Numbered from the stretch's first letter, positions 1-5,974 are shown. The stretch: 9,430 nucleotides of DNA from Acidimicrobiales bacterium (GCA_017882985.1 JADGOK010000008.1:1-9430); one strand, 5' to 3'. Numbers and translations are program-made. The notes: generated from the sequence alone by a model not told the origin.

Positions 1-115
1 CGCGCAGCGCGACGACGTCGTCGGCGATGTTCACAAGCACGGCGTAGTCAACGCCCCCACTCGCGTCGGTGACCGAGGTGGTGCCGACCTTGACGACCAC
101 GCTACGCGTCGCCAT
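1..115 (-). CDS. proB: Glutamate 5-kinase, N-terminal fragment (runs off window)
   Basis: The first 38 codons are visible; the gene continues past base 1. The start reads MATRSVVVKVGTTSVTDASG, matching the N-terminal strand and nucleotide-binding loop of glutamate 5-kinase (family pattern VVKxGssSvT). The family phosphorylates L-glutamate with ATP to gamma-glutamyl phosphate in the cytoplasm, the first step of proline synthesis. The ATG at 115-113 has a GGGAG ribosome-binding site 6 bases upstream. It overlaps the end of obg by 14 bases, so translation is probably coupled to obg. An obg-proB order is common in actinobacteria, which supports the call. The AspKinase-like core and any PUA domain lie outside the window. 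Confidence 0.85.
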   Translation of the reverse strand, partial: MATRSVVVKVGTTSVTDASGGVDYAVLVNIADDVVALR

Positions 116-1469
116 CGTCGTCTCCCAGGTTGAGTCGTCCGTGTCGGGCCAGTCGTTCACGACGCGTCGCGCGGTGGTGGTCACCTCGATCGAGCCCGGC
201 GCCGACCTCGTCGCGCCACCACTCGAACGAGAGAGGGCCCACGTTGACAACGTCGCCGTCACGCACGCCCGCACGGGTCAGGATTCGATCGACGCCCAGC
301 GCCCGCAGTCGACGGACGATCTCGGCGAGTGCCTCGTCGTCGGTGAGGTCCTGGAAGCGCACGGCGCGCAGCGCGGGGCGCCCGCCCACGAGCCAACCGC
401 TCTCGCCCTGGCGCTCGACCGTGATCTCGTCGGGCAGTGGTTTGTGGACCACCACCGAGTGCTCGAGTTGCTCAGCTTCCTCGAGGCGAACTTTCACGAC
501 CAGTTGGGCCAACGTCGAAACGAGCTGATCGATTCCCGCGCCGGTCACCGATGAAATCGTCGCGACACCGTCCATCTCGTACGCGGCGACGTCGCCCTTG
601 GAGCCGACGACGACCCGAGGTCGCTCCAACAGGTCGGCCTGATAGTCGCCGAGCTCGCGCAGCAAGATGTCGAGCTGCTCTTGTGGACCGAGGGGCGCGA
701 GCTCTGAGAGGTCGAGCAACACGCAGAGCACCCGAGCGCGCTCGACGTGACGCAGGAAATCGTGCCCGAGCCCTCGTCCCACGGCCGCCCCTTCGATGAG
801 GCCCGGGATGTCGGCCATGACGAACTCGGTCGCGTCGCTCGGTCGCCCCGAACGCGCACCCACGCGCACGACGCCGAGGTTGGGCACGAGGGTCGTGAAG
901 GGATAGTCCGCGATCTTCGGGCGCGCCGCCGACACCCTCGAGATCAAGGTGGACTTGCCAACGTTGGGAAAGCCGATCAGTGCCACGTCGGCCTGAAGTT
1001 TCAATTCAAGGTTGTACCAGCGTTCCTGTCCGACTTCGCCCTGCTCGGCGAAGGCCGGCGCGCGACGCTGATTGGAAAGGAATCGGGCGTTACCCGCCCC
1101 GCCGAGACCGCCCTCGGCCGCGAGCCAACGATCGCCCGGGCCCGAGAGGTCGACCAGTTGTTCACCGTCCTGGCTGAACACGACCGTGCCGACCGGCACG
1201 ATCACCGTGGTGTCCTTGCCTCCCGAGCCGTGCTGACGCTTGGAAGTGCCGTGCTGGCCGTCGGTGGCACGTCGAAACGGGTGGTCGCGAAAGCCCAGGA
1301 GCGACGCCTGGTTGTTATCGGTGACGAGCCAGACGTCGCCGCCCTTACCACCGTCGCCGCCGTCGGGACCCCCCTTGGCAACGTGCGCTTCTCGGCGAAA
1401 GCTCACGCAGCCGGCCCCACCGTCACCGCCTTTGGCGTGCAGTTGGGCGGAATCGACGAAGGAGGACAC
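102..1469 (-). CDS. obg: Obg/CgtA family ribosome-assembly GTPase
   Basis: A 455-residue Obg GTPase, a family that binds the 50S precursor and links ribosome maturation to GTP/ppGpp levels. The Gly-rich Obg fold covers about residues 1-157 (GGDGGAG, GGPDGGDGGKGG). The G domain has G1 GFPNVGKST at 166-174, switch YPFTTL at 189-194, DIPG at 220-223 and G5 ISSVTG at 305-310. The G4 position reads SKGD (290-293) instead of the usual NKxD. An OCT-type C-terminal domain spans about 345-418, followed by a charged tail of about 37 residues. I chose the GTG at 1469 because AGGA lies 7 bases upstream and the protein then begins MSSFVDSAQLH, as in relatives. A GTG two codons earlier (1475) is the alternative but has no usable ribosome-binding site. 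It lies 38 bases after the aminotransferase and overlaps proB, suggesting one transcript. Confidence 0.95.
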   Translation of the reverse strand: MSSFVDSAQLHAKGGDGGAGCVSFRREAHVAKGGPDGGDGGKGGDVWLVTDNNQASLLGFRDHPFRRATDGQHGTSKRQHGSGGKDTTVIVPVGTVVFSQDGEQLVDLSGPGDRWLAAEGGLGGAGNARFLSNQRRAPAFAEQGEVGQERWYNLELKLQADVALIGFPNVGKSTLISRVSAARPKIADYPFTTLVPNLGVVRVGARSGRPSDATEFVMADIPGLIEGAAVGRGLGHDFLRHVERARVLCVLLDLSELAPLGPQEQLDILLRELGDYQADLLERPRVVVGSKGDVAAYEMDGVATISSVTGAGIDQLVSTLAQLVVKVRLEEAEQLEHSVVVHKPLPDEITVERQGESGWLVGGRPALRAVRFQDLTDDEALAEIVRRLRALGVDRILTRAGVRDGDVVNVGPLSFEWWRDEVGAGLDRGDHHRATRRERLARHGRLNLGDDDGDA

Positions 1470-1507
1470 GTCCACATCCTACGGCCCGGCCTGAAATGGC
1501 CTCTTTT

Positions 1508-2872
1508 CTAGGTGAAGAGCGTTGCGACGGCATCTTCGAAAACCCGGTGGTGGCGCTCGACCTGGGCGAAGGTCGTCGCGGGGCACGTGAGGGCCATGTT
1601 GTGAAAGGGCGTCAAGAGAACGCCCCGGTTAATGAGAGAGAGATGGAGATAGTCCTCGAGCATCGCGTCGCCACTTCGTGCGGACGCACCGCCGTTCAAC
1701 GGCGCCGGACTCGCGAAACGGTACTCGCAGCGCGCCCCGAGCTGACTCACCGACCAGGCCAGTTCGTAACGATCGATCACGTCCTGCACGCCGGCGGCGA
1801 AGGCGCTCGCGAGTTGCTCCATGGGCCCGAAGGCTTCGTCGGTCAGGACCTCGCCCAAGACGGCTCGCATCGCGGCGAGGCTCATCGCGTTGCCCGCGAG
1901 GGTGCCACCGACACCACCGACGTCAACAATGTCCGCGCCGTCGCCGAGTGACGAGAGGACTCGATCCGCCAAGGCCTCACTGAGTCCGTAGGCGCCACAC
2001 GCGACGCCGCCGCCCAGCGACTTACCGATCGTCAGCGCGTCGGGCTTGAGACCGAATCGCCGCGTCGCGCCTCCGGGCCCGGCGGAGAACGTGTGCGTCT
2101 CGTCGAGGATCAAGAGCGTGCCCGTCGCGTCGCAGAGTTCGCGCACGCCCTCGAAGAACCCGGGCCGTGGGAGCACGATGCCGATGTTGGTGAGTGCCGG
2201 CTCGCTGAGCACCGCCGCGACGTCGCCGTGGGCCAACTCGCGCTCGAGCGCGACGAGATCGTTGAACTCGACCACCCGCGTCGTTGACGTGGGATCGACG
2301 GCCGGCGCGACGTTGCCCGGGCGCGACGCGCCTCGACCTCGTTCGTCGAGCACGACGAAGGTCTCGTCCACCGAACCGTGATACGAGTACGAGAAGACGA
2401 GAATCTTGGGCCGTTTGGTCGCGAGCCGCGCCAGACGCAACAGCCAACGGTTCGCGTCGGTCGCCGACAGCGTGAACGACCACTTCGGAAGAGAGAATCG
2501 CCGCGTCAGTTCACTCGCGACCCACTCGGCGTCCTCGGTCGGCAACATCGTGGTCAAGCCGCCCTGCACTTCGAGACGACGCTGCATCGCTCGAACCAGC
2601 GCTTCGGGCGAATGACCGGCCATCGCGCCCGTGTCGCCGAGCGCGAAGTCGATGAGTTCGTGTCCGTCAAGGTCGACGATCGTCGCCCCGTGGGCGTTTT
2701 GGAAGCCGAGTGGGAAGCCCCCCGCCCATTTGTTCATCCACGTCATGGGCACTCGGGCGAAAAGGTGCTCGGCATCGGCGTGCAGGGCCTTCGAACGCGG
2801 GTGCAGTTCGTCGTAGCGCCGGCGCTCGTCGGTCACCAAAGAGGCCAATTTCTGCCGATTTAAAGAGCTCAC
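1508..2872 (-). CDS. Class-III PLP aminotransferase, glutamate-1-semialdehyde aminomutase-like, substrate unknown
   Basis: A 454-residue fold-type I, class-III aminotransferase. Visible PLP-site features are YHG at 164-166 (ring stacking region), LILDETHTF with the ring-nitrogen aspartate at D257, the Schiff-base lysine K284 in TIGKSLGGGVACGAYG, and GGTLAGNAMSLAAM downstream, which corresponds to the phosphate-binding GTLSGNP of HemL. The overall order resembles HemL (glutamate-1-semialdehyde 2,1-aminomutase), but the HemL SGTEA segment is SATDA here. The N-terminal part (VPMTWMNKW, FALGDTGAMAGHSP) is typical of an uncharacterised actinobacterial transaminase group. I would not name it hemL. 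The GTG start has no Shine-Dalgarno sequence; a TACGAT box 6 bases upstream suggests a leaderless mRNA. A three-codon reading frame (ATG GGC CCG TGA) just upstream overlaps the start as GTGA. It is transcribed toward obg. Confidence 0.85.
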   Translation of the reverse strand: MSSLNRQKLASLVTDERRRYDELHPRSKALHADAEHLFARVPMTWMNKWAGGFPLGFQNAHGATIVDLDGHELIDFALGDTGAMAGHSPEALVRAMQRRLEVQGGLTTMLPTEDAEWVASELTRRFSLPKWSFTLSATDANRWLLRLARLATKRPKILVFSYSYHGSVDETFVVLDERGRGASRPGNVAPAVDPTSTTRVVEFNDLVALERELAHGDVAAVLSEPALTNIGIVLPRPGFFEGVRELCDATGTLLILDETHTFSAGPGGATRRFGLKPDALTIGKSLGGGVACGAYGLSEALADRVLSSLGDGADIVDVGGVGGTLAGNAMSLAAMRAVLGEVLTDEAFGPMEQLASAFAAGVQDVIDRYELAWSVSQLGARCEYRFASPAPLNGGASARSGDAMLEDYLHLSLINRGVLLTPFHNMALTCPATTFAQVERHHRVFEDAVATLFT

Positions 2873-2878
2873 GGGCCC

Positions 2879-2884
2879 ATCGTA
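2879..2884 (-). promoter_or_regulatory. Candidate -10 box of aminotransferase (leaderless start)
   Basis: TACGAT (pattern TAnnnT) reads toward the aminotransferase and ends 6 bases before its GTG. Transcription starting about 7 bases after the box would begin at or next to the start codon, which would explain why no ribosome-binding site is present. No convincing -35 hexamer is seen 16-18 bases upstream, so this is a weak call. Confidence 0.3.
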
Positions 2885-2956
2885 GGAGCCAATGCGTCCC
2901 CGGGCGAGAGGGTCCCCGAACCGAAATCACTAACCATCAGGTATTTCAGGAACAGG

Positions 2957-2976
2957 TTCGTGTGACTCTTCACGAA
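2957..2976. repeat. Operator-like inverted repeat in the divergent promoter region
   Basis: TTCGTG and CACGAA form a perfect 6-bp inverted repeat with an 8-base spacer, 20 bp in total, between the divergent aminotransferase and HU genes. The spacing of about 14 bp between half-site centres could suit a dimeric regulator. No cognate regulator is encoded nearby, and a 6-bp repeat may arise by chance. Confidence 0.35.
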
Positions 2977-3009
2977 AACTTACGACAAATCCCCATTATT
3001 CCTTCGTTT

Positions 3010-3018
3010 TGCGATAAA
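3010..3018 (+). promoter_or_regulatory. Candidate extended -10 promoter for hup
   Basis: TGC followed by GATAAA resembles an extended -10 element (TGn plus 4 of 6 matches to TATAAT). It lies in an AT-richer patch (about 2970-3020) that stands out from the GC-rich surroundings. There is no good -35 at 17 bases. Transcription would begin near 3025 and give a leader of about 55 bases containing the hairpin at 3032-3049. Confidence 0.3.
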
Positions 3019-3031
3019 GATGGCCGTGGTT

Positions 3032-3049
3032 ACTGGGAAAACTCCCAGT
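3032..3049 (+). promoter_or_regulatory. Hairpin in the hup leader
   Basis: ACTGGGA and TCCCAGT form a perfect 7-bp stem around an AAAC loop. It ends 17 bases before the AAGGAG ribosome-binding site of hup and 30 bases before the start codon. It has no T-tract, so it is not a terminator. It could be an RNA-stabilising or translation-modulating leader structure, or a palindromic operator (possibly for HU itself). Function is not shown by the sequence. Confidence 0.4.
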
Positions 3050-3079
3050 CCGTTTCAACGAAGAGTAAGGAGTCGACCG

Positions 3080-3358
3080 GTGAACAAGGCCGAGTTAGTA
3101 GACGCAATTGTTGCCGAGAGTGGCGCGACCAAGAGCACGGTAGCTGAGGTTCTGAAGGCCTTTGAGGACGTCGTCGTGAAGAACGTATCGACTGGTGAGA
3201 AAATCGTCCTTTCGGGCTTCTTGTCGTTCGAGCGTGTCGACCGCAAGGCTCGCACCGCCCGTAATCCTCAGACCGGCGAAGCCATCCAGGTGAAGGCATC
3301 CAAGGCTCCGAAGGTTTCCATTGGCTCAACCTTTAAAAAGGCAGTCAAAGGCATGTAG
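3080..3358 (+). CDS. hup: HU-family DNA-binding nucleoid protein
   Basis: A 92-residue HU protein, the usual length for the family. Helical N-terminal part MNKAELVDAIVAESG; signature around residues 46-66 with GFLSF, RKAR, ARNPQTGE; the arm tip has R61-N62-P63, the proline that intercalates into bent DNA in HU/IHF proteins; C-terminal FKKAV helix at 85-89. HU works as a dimer that bends and compacts DNA. The GTG start at 3080 is preceded by AAGGAG (3067-3072) with a 7-base spacer. An in-frame ATG at 3020 would add 20 residues but has no ribosome-binding site and would run through the leader hairpin. It is the short HU type, without the long Lys/Ala-rich tail of mycobacterial HU. It is the only plus-strand gene and ends at the terminator shared with rpmA. 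Confidence 0.95.
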   Translation: MNKAELVDAIVAESGATKSTVAEVLKAFEDVVVKNVSTGEKIVLSGFLSFERVDRKARTARNPQTGEAIQVKASKAPKVSIGSTFKKAVKGM

Positions 3359-3368
3359 TTCGCGAAAG

Positions 3369-3410
3369 AAACAAGAAACCCCCGGGCTCGCGCCCGGGGG
3401 TTTCTTGTTT
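3369..3410. terminator. Bidirectional intrinsic terminator between hup and rpmA
   Basis: A perfect 19-bp inverted repeat (arms 3369-3387 and 3392-3410) around a TCGC loop. The core is CCCCCGGGC/GCCCGGGGG and the outer part is AT-rich (AAACAAGAAA/TTTCTTGTTT). Either strand therefore gives a GC stem followed by a T-rich run. It lies 10 bases after the hup stop and 12 bases after the rpmA stop, so it can end both convergent transcripts. Confidence 0.93.
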
Positions 3411-3422
3411 TAGGAGGAAAAC

Positions 3423-3674
3423 TCAGTCAACGAGAACGTCAACTAGTTTTCGGCCGCCGCGGAAGCCAAACTTCACGGTTCCTTCAGCGAGCGCGAACAG
3501 CGTGTCATCCTTACCAATACCGACGTTGCGACCCGGGTGGAACAGGGTGCCGCGTTGGCGGATGATAATGCTGCCGGACTTGACGGCAGTTCCGTCGAAC
3601 GTCTTGACTCCCAGGCGCTGGGCATTGGAATCGCGGCCGTTTCGAGTGGAACCGCCGCCTTTCGTCTTTGACAT
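3423..3674 (-). CDS. rpmA: Large ribosomal subunit protein bL27
   Basis: An 83-residue L27, near the normal 84-90. It begins [20 protein letters not shown], the conserved flexible N-terminus that reaches the peptidyl-transferase centre, and continues with [15 protein letters not shown] and [10 protein letters not shown], both diagnostic. The start is directly the mature-type sequence, so there is no Firmicutes-style cleavable leader. The ATG at 3674 has AAGGAG 4 bases upstream, and that site includes the TAA stop of rplU. The rplU-rpmA gap is only 8 bases, so the two are surely co-transcribed and likely coupled. A longer open frame upstream to 3743 is not coding. It ends at the bidirectional terminator. 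Confidence 0.97.
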   Translation of the reverse strand: MSKTKGGGSTRNGRDSNAQRLGVKTFDGTAVKSGSIIIRQRGTLFHPGRNVGIGKDDTLFALAEGTVKFGFRGGRKLVDVLVD

Positions 3675-3682
3675 GGTGCTCC

Positions 3683-3994
3683 TTAGGCCTTGGCCGAAAT
3701 CTTGGTGATCTCGACGGTTGAGTACTTCTGGCGGTGGCCCCAACGCTTGCGCTGGTTGGCCTTGGCCTTGTAGGTGATCGCCCGGATCTTGGGACCCTTC
3801 TCGTCACCGATGATCGTGGCGGTGACCATGGCGCCCTTCAGCGCCGGTCCGGCCACGACGGTGTCACCGTCGACCAGCAAGACGGGGACGAACTGGACAT
3901 CGGCACCAACCTCTTCGGGGCGCAGGTCCACGCGGACCACTTGGCCCTCGGTGACGCGTTCTTGGGATGTGCCTACTCGGATAACGGCGTACAT
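3683..3994 (-). CDS. rplU: Large ribosomal subunit protein bL21
   Basis: A 103-residue L21, exactly the usual length, which binds 23S rRNA in the 50S subunit. It begins [20 protein letters not shown] and has [12 protein letters not shown] in the middle and [21 protein letters not shown] near the end, where the family consensus is KR(R)KxxRRxxGHRQxxTxxxI. The usual GGKQYRV near residue 10 is replaced by GTSQERV. The ATG at 3994 gives the canonical start; an open frame extending to 4075 is not needed. There is no Shine-Dalgarno sequence, but an AT-rich TACTATAGA stretch sits just upstream. It follows the RNase E/G gene by 43 bases and precedes rpmA by 8. Confidence 0.97.
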   Translation of the reverse strand: MYAVIRVGTSQERVTEGQVVRVDLRPEEVGADVQFVPVLLVDGDTVVAGPALKGAMVTATIIGDEKGPKIRAITYKAKANQRKRWGHRQKYSTVEITKISAKA

Positions 3995-4000
3995 AGGGTT

Positions 4001-4009
4001 TCTATAGTA
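4001..4009 (-). promoter_or_regulatory. Candidate -10 box directly upstream of rplU
   Basis: TACTATAGA contains two overlapping -10-like hexamers (TACTAT and TATAGA), ending 9 and 6 bases before the rplU ATG. Since rplU lacks a ribosome-binding site, a leaderless or near-leaderless rplU-rpmA transcript independent of the RNase gene is plausible. No clear -35 is visible. Confidence 0.35.
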
Positions 4010-4037
4010 GCCGATGCGACTCGGGTCCCGGTTCGCC

Positions 4038-5657
4038 CTAGAGACCGGTCGCGACGACGAAGCCACGCCCGTCACAGACGGTGCAGACGCTCGAGACCGA
4101 CTCCAGCAGACCCTCGTTCACCCTCTTGCGCGTCATCTCCACGAGTCCGAGTTCGGAGATGTCAAACACCTGGGTGCGCGTCTTGTCGCGCGAGAGGGCC
4201 TGGCGCAGCGCGGAGGCGACCGCCTCGCGGTTGACCTTGGGCTCCATGTCGATGAAGTCGATCACGATGATGCCGCCGATGTCGCGCAGGCGCAGTTGGC
4301 GCGCCACCTCTTCGGCGGCCTCGAGATTGTTGCGAAACACGGTCTCTTCGAGGTTGGTCGTGCCCACGTTCTTGCCCGTGTTCACGTCAACGACGGTCAA
4401 CGCCTCGGTGCGCTCAATGATGAGCGAGCCGCCCGAGGGCAGGAAGACCTTGCGGTCTAGAGCCCGGTGCAACTGCTCGTGCACGAAGTAGCGCTCAAAG
4501 AGAGGCAGCTCTTCAACGGCGCGGTCGTAGTACTCAATGCGGTCCGCCAACTCGGGATTGACCGCGAGGACGTACTCGCGCACCTTCTCGTAGAGTTCGA
4601 GGTCGTCGATGATGACGCCGCGGTAGTCGTCGTTCAGCTCTTCGCGTAACACGCGCACCGCGAGGTCGAGGTCACGGTAGACGAGACGAGGCTGGTTGGA
4701 CTTGGCGACCTCGGCCTCAATGGCGGCCCACTTCTCGGCGAGCGAGGTCACGTCGCGGGCCAGGTCGTCGGCGGTCACGCCTTCGGCGGCGGTACGGATG
4801 ATGATGCCGTGGCGATCGGGCTTCACCTCGTCGATGATCTTTCGAAGTCGCCGGCGTTCTCCGTCGGGTAGGCGCTTGGAGATGCCGATGGTCGACGAGT
4901 TCGGCACGAGCACCGCGAAACGTCCGGGGATCGAGACCTCTTGGGTCAGTCGAGCGCCCTTGGCGCCGATGGCGTTCTTCGTGACCTGGCAGATGATCGT
5001 CTGGCCGGACCGGATCATCTCTTCGATGCGCTTGTCGTTCGACGGTCCCCCGTCCACCTCGTCACGGTCGTAGGAGACGTCACCGCGATAGAGCACCGCG
5101 TTCTTGGGAATGCCGATGTCGACGAAGGCCAGTTCCATGCCGGGCAGGACGTTCTGGATGCGCCCGACGTAGATGTTGCCGTCGATTTGGTTGGTCTCGT
5201 CGGCGGCCTTGGCGACGGTGTACTCGACCATCGAGCGGCCTTCGAGGGTGGCGATGTGGGTCGCTTCGCTCGTCGCGTGCACGCACATCAGGTACCGACC
5301 CTGGGCGCGGGTGCGTCGTTCGCCACCGCGGCGCTTTCGCGCCTTCGCCCGGGCACCGCCGCTGTCCGAAGCGCCTTCGGGCGCGGAGGCCTCGACGGGC
5401 GTGTCGGCGCTGCGTGGCGTCGTCGAGCGCGACTGGTTGCCCTGGCCGCCGCCCGATCCGCCGCTGCCACGGCCGCGGCCGCCGCGTCGACGACGGTTCT
5501 GGCCGCCGCCGCCGGTGTTGGCCGAACCACCGTTGGTCGACACCGGTGGCGTCGAGGCGCTGCCTGGACGCGTGTCGCCTATTTGGGGTGCGGGTCGGGT
5601 ATCGCCAATACGGGGGCTAGTCGGTACTGCCGATTGATTGTTGGTTTCGTCGATCAC
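4038..5657 (-). CDS. rng: Ribonuclease E/G family endoribonuclease
   Basis: A 539-residue RNase E/G, which cleaves single-stranded AU-rich RNA in rRNA/tRNA maturation and mRNA decay. Residues 1 to about 120 are low-complexity: IGDTRP occurs twice, then an Arg/Gly-rich stretch (NRRRRGGRGRGSGGSGG), probably a disordered RNA-binding arm. The S1 domain is about 157-240, then RNase-H-like and DNase-I-like parts. The catalytic metal residues are D424 and N426 in VVDVNTGK and D467 in VIDFIDM. The zinc-link cysteines are C525 and C528 in CTVCDGRG. The spacings D-to-D of 43 and D-to-C of 58 equal those of E. coli RNase E (D303, D346, C404). It ends just after the zinc link, with no C-terminal degradosome scaffold. 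I chose GTG 5657 because AAGGAG lies 8 bases upstream; the frame is open to 5711 without such a site. Confidence 0.95.
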   Translation of the reverse strand: MIDETNNQSAVPTSPRIGDTRPAPQIGDTRPGSASTPPVSTNGGSANTGGGGQNRRRRGGRGRGSGGSGGGQGNQSRSTTPRSADTPVEASAPEGASDSGGARAKARKRRGGERRTRAQGRYLMCVHATSEATHIATLEGRSMVEYTVAKAADETNQIDGNIYVGRIQNVLPGMELAFVDIGIPKNAVLYRGDVSYDRDEVDGGPSNDKRIEEMIRSGQTIICQVTKNAIGAKGARLTQEVSIPGRFAVLVPNSSTIGISKRLPDGERRRLRKIIDEVKPDRHGIIIRTAAEGVTADDLARDVTSLAEKWAAIEAEVAKSNQPRLVYRDLDLAVRVLREELNDDYRGVIIDDLELYEKVREYVLAVNPELADRIEYYDRAVEELPLFERYFVHEQLHRALDRKVFLPSGGSLIIERTEALTVVDVNTGKNVGTTNLEETVFRNNLEAAEEVARQLRLRDIGGIIVIDFIDMEPKVNREAVASALRQALSRDKTRTQVFDISELGLVEMTRKRVNEGLLESVSSVCTVCDGRGFVVATGL

Positions 5658-5841
5658 GACGGGTACTCCTTGCGTTCTTGGGGGTGGGGATGTAGTGCAC
5701 GGCACTACCACTGCGGGTAAAGGCGCGTCGAGCCCTGCTCACGACGTCGCTTAGGGATAAAGAGATGTTGGTCGGTCGGACGGCGGCGAACACGACGAGG
5801 CCCATCACCAATAGTGCGGTGACTCCCCTGTCGTGTACCAC
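5617..5841 (-). CDS. Doubtful small membrane-protein frame
   Basis: A 74-codon frame starting with GTG, with GAGG 7 bases upstream. It reads MVHDRGVTALLVMGLVVFAA, one hydrophobic stretch (about residues 7-21), then a basic, Ser/Arg-rich tail. I recognise no family. It overlaps the RNase E/G start by 41 bases in another frame, which argues against it, and the last third looks like the off-frame image of the RNase leader and N-terminus. It may be a chance frame in a non-coding gap. Confidence 0.18.
   Translation of the reverse strand: MVHDRGVTALLVMGLVVFAAVRPTNISLSLSDVVSRARRAFTRSGSAVHYIPTPKNARSTRRDRRNQQSIGSTD
5692..5708 (-). promoter_or_regulatory. Hairpin in the RNase E/G leader
   Basis: GTAGTGC and GCACTAC form a perfect 7-bp stem with a 3-base loop, 20 bases upstream of the ribosome-binding site of the RNase gene. 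Leader structure is known to mediate autoregulation of E. coli rne; a similar role here is only an inference. It is not followed by a T-tract. Confidence 0.35.
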
Positions 5842-5909
5842 GTTGTGTCCTCAATGCGTTCAAGGACGGGGTGCCGTTGCACCGCGCCCGTGAGGCGTTC
5901 TTCTCGCGC

Positions 5910-5937
5910 ACTGTACATTCTGCACAACTGCGCCCAA
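5910..5937 (-). promoter_or_regulatory. Candidate promoter for the RNase-rplU-rpmA transcript
   Basis: TTGGGC (5932-5937) and TACAGT (5910-5915), read on the minus strand, are separated by 16 bases and resemble -35 and -10 hexamers of the housekeeping sigma factor. Transcription would start near 5903, giving a leader of about 245 bases. The match is partial. Confidence 0.3.
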
Positions 5938-5974
5938 CGAACTACAGGCTACTCGGCGCGTCGCCCTCGCCCGG

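Larger units (their letters stand above)
5658..5974 (-). other. Intergenic gap between mrdA and the RNase E/G gene
   Basis: About 317 bases without a convincing gene. It holds the leader of the RNase gene with a ribosome-binding site (5666-5671), a hairpin (5692-5708), a possible promoter (5910-5937) and the doubtful small frame above. I see no tRNA and no strong terminator after mrdA. In many actinobacteria further genes lie between mrdA and the RNase gene; none is recognisable here. Confidence 0.6.

Noticed and set aside
1476..1507. GGCC/GGCC short palindromes between the aminotransferase and obg
   Set aside because: Four-base arms without a T-tract are too weak for a terminator and are common in GC-rich DNA.
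747..1511. Plus-strand open frame of 254 codons opposite obg
   Set aside because: It is the shadow of obg with no motif of its own; its start has no ribosome-binding site.
3020..3079. N-terminal extension of HU from the ATG at 3020
   Set aside because: It has no ribosome-binding site, runs through the leader hairpin, and adds 20 residues not found in HU. The GTG at 3080 has an ideal AAGGAG site.
3675..3743. Upstream extension of rpmA to 3743 and of rplU to 4075
   Set aside because: Both extensions precede canonical family starts (MSKTKGGG and MYAVIR) and overlap the upstream genes.
4941..5720. Plus-strand open frame of 259 codons opposite the RNase gene, with Ala/Val-rich stretches resembling membrane segments
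   Set aside because: The hydrophobic look comes from the antisense of the Gly/Arg-rich arm; the opposite strand encodes a well-supported enzyme.
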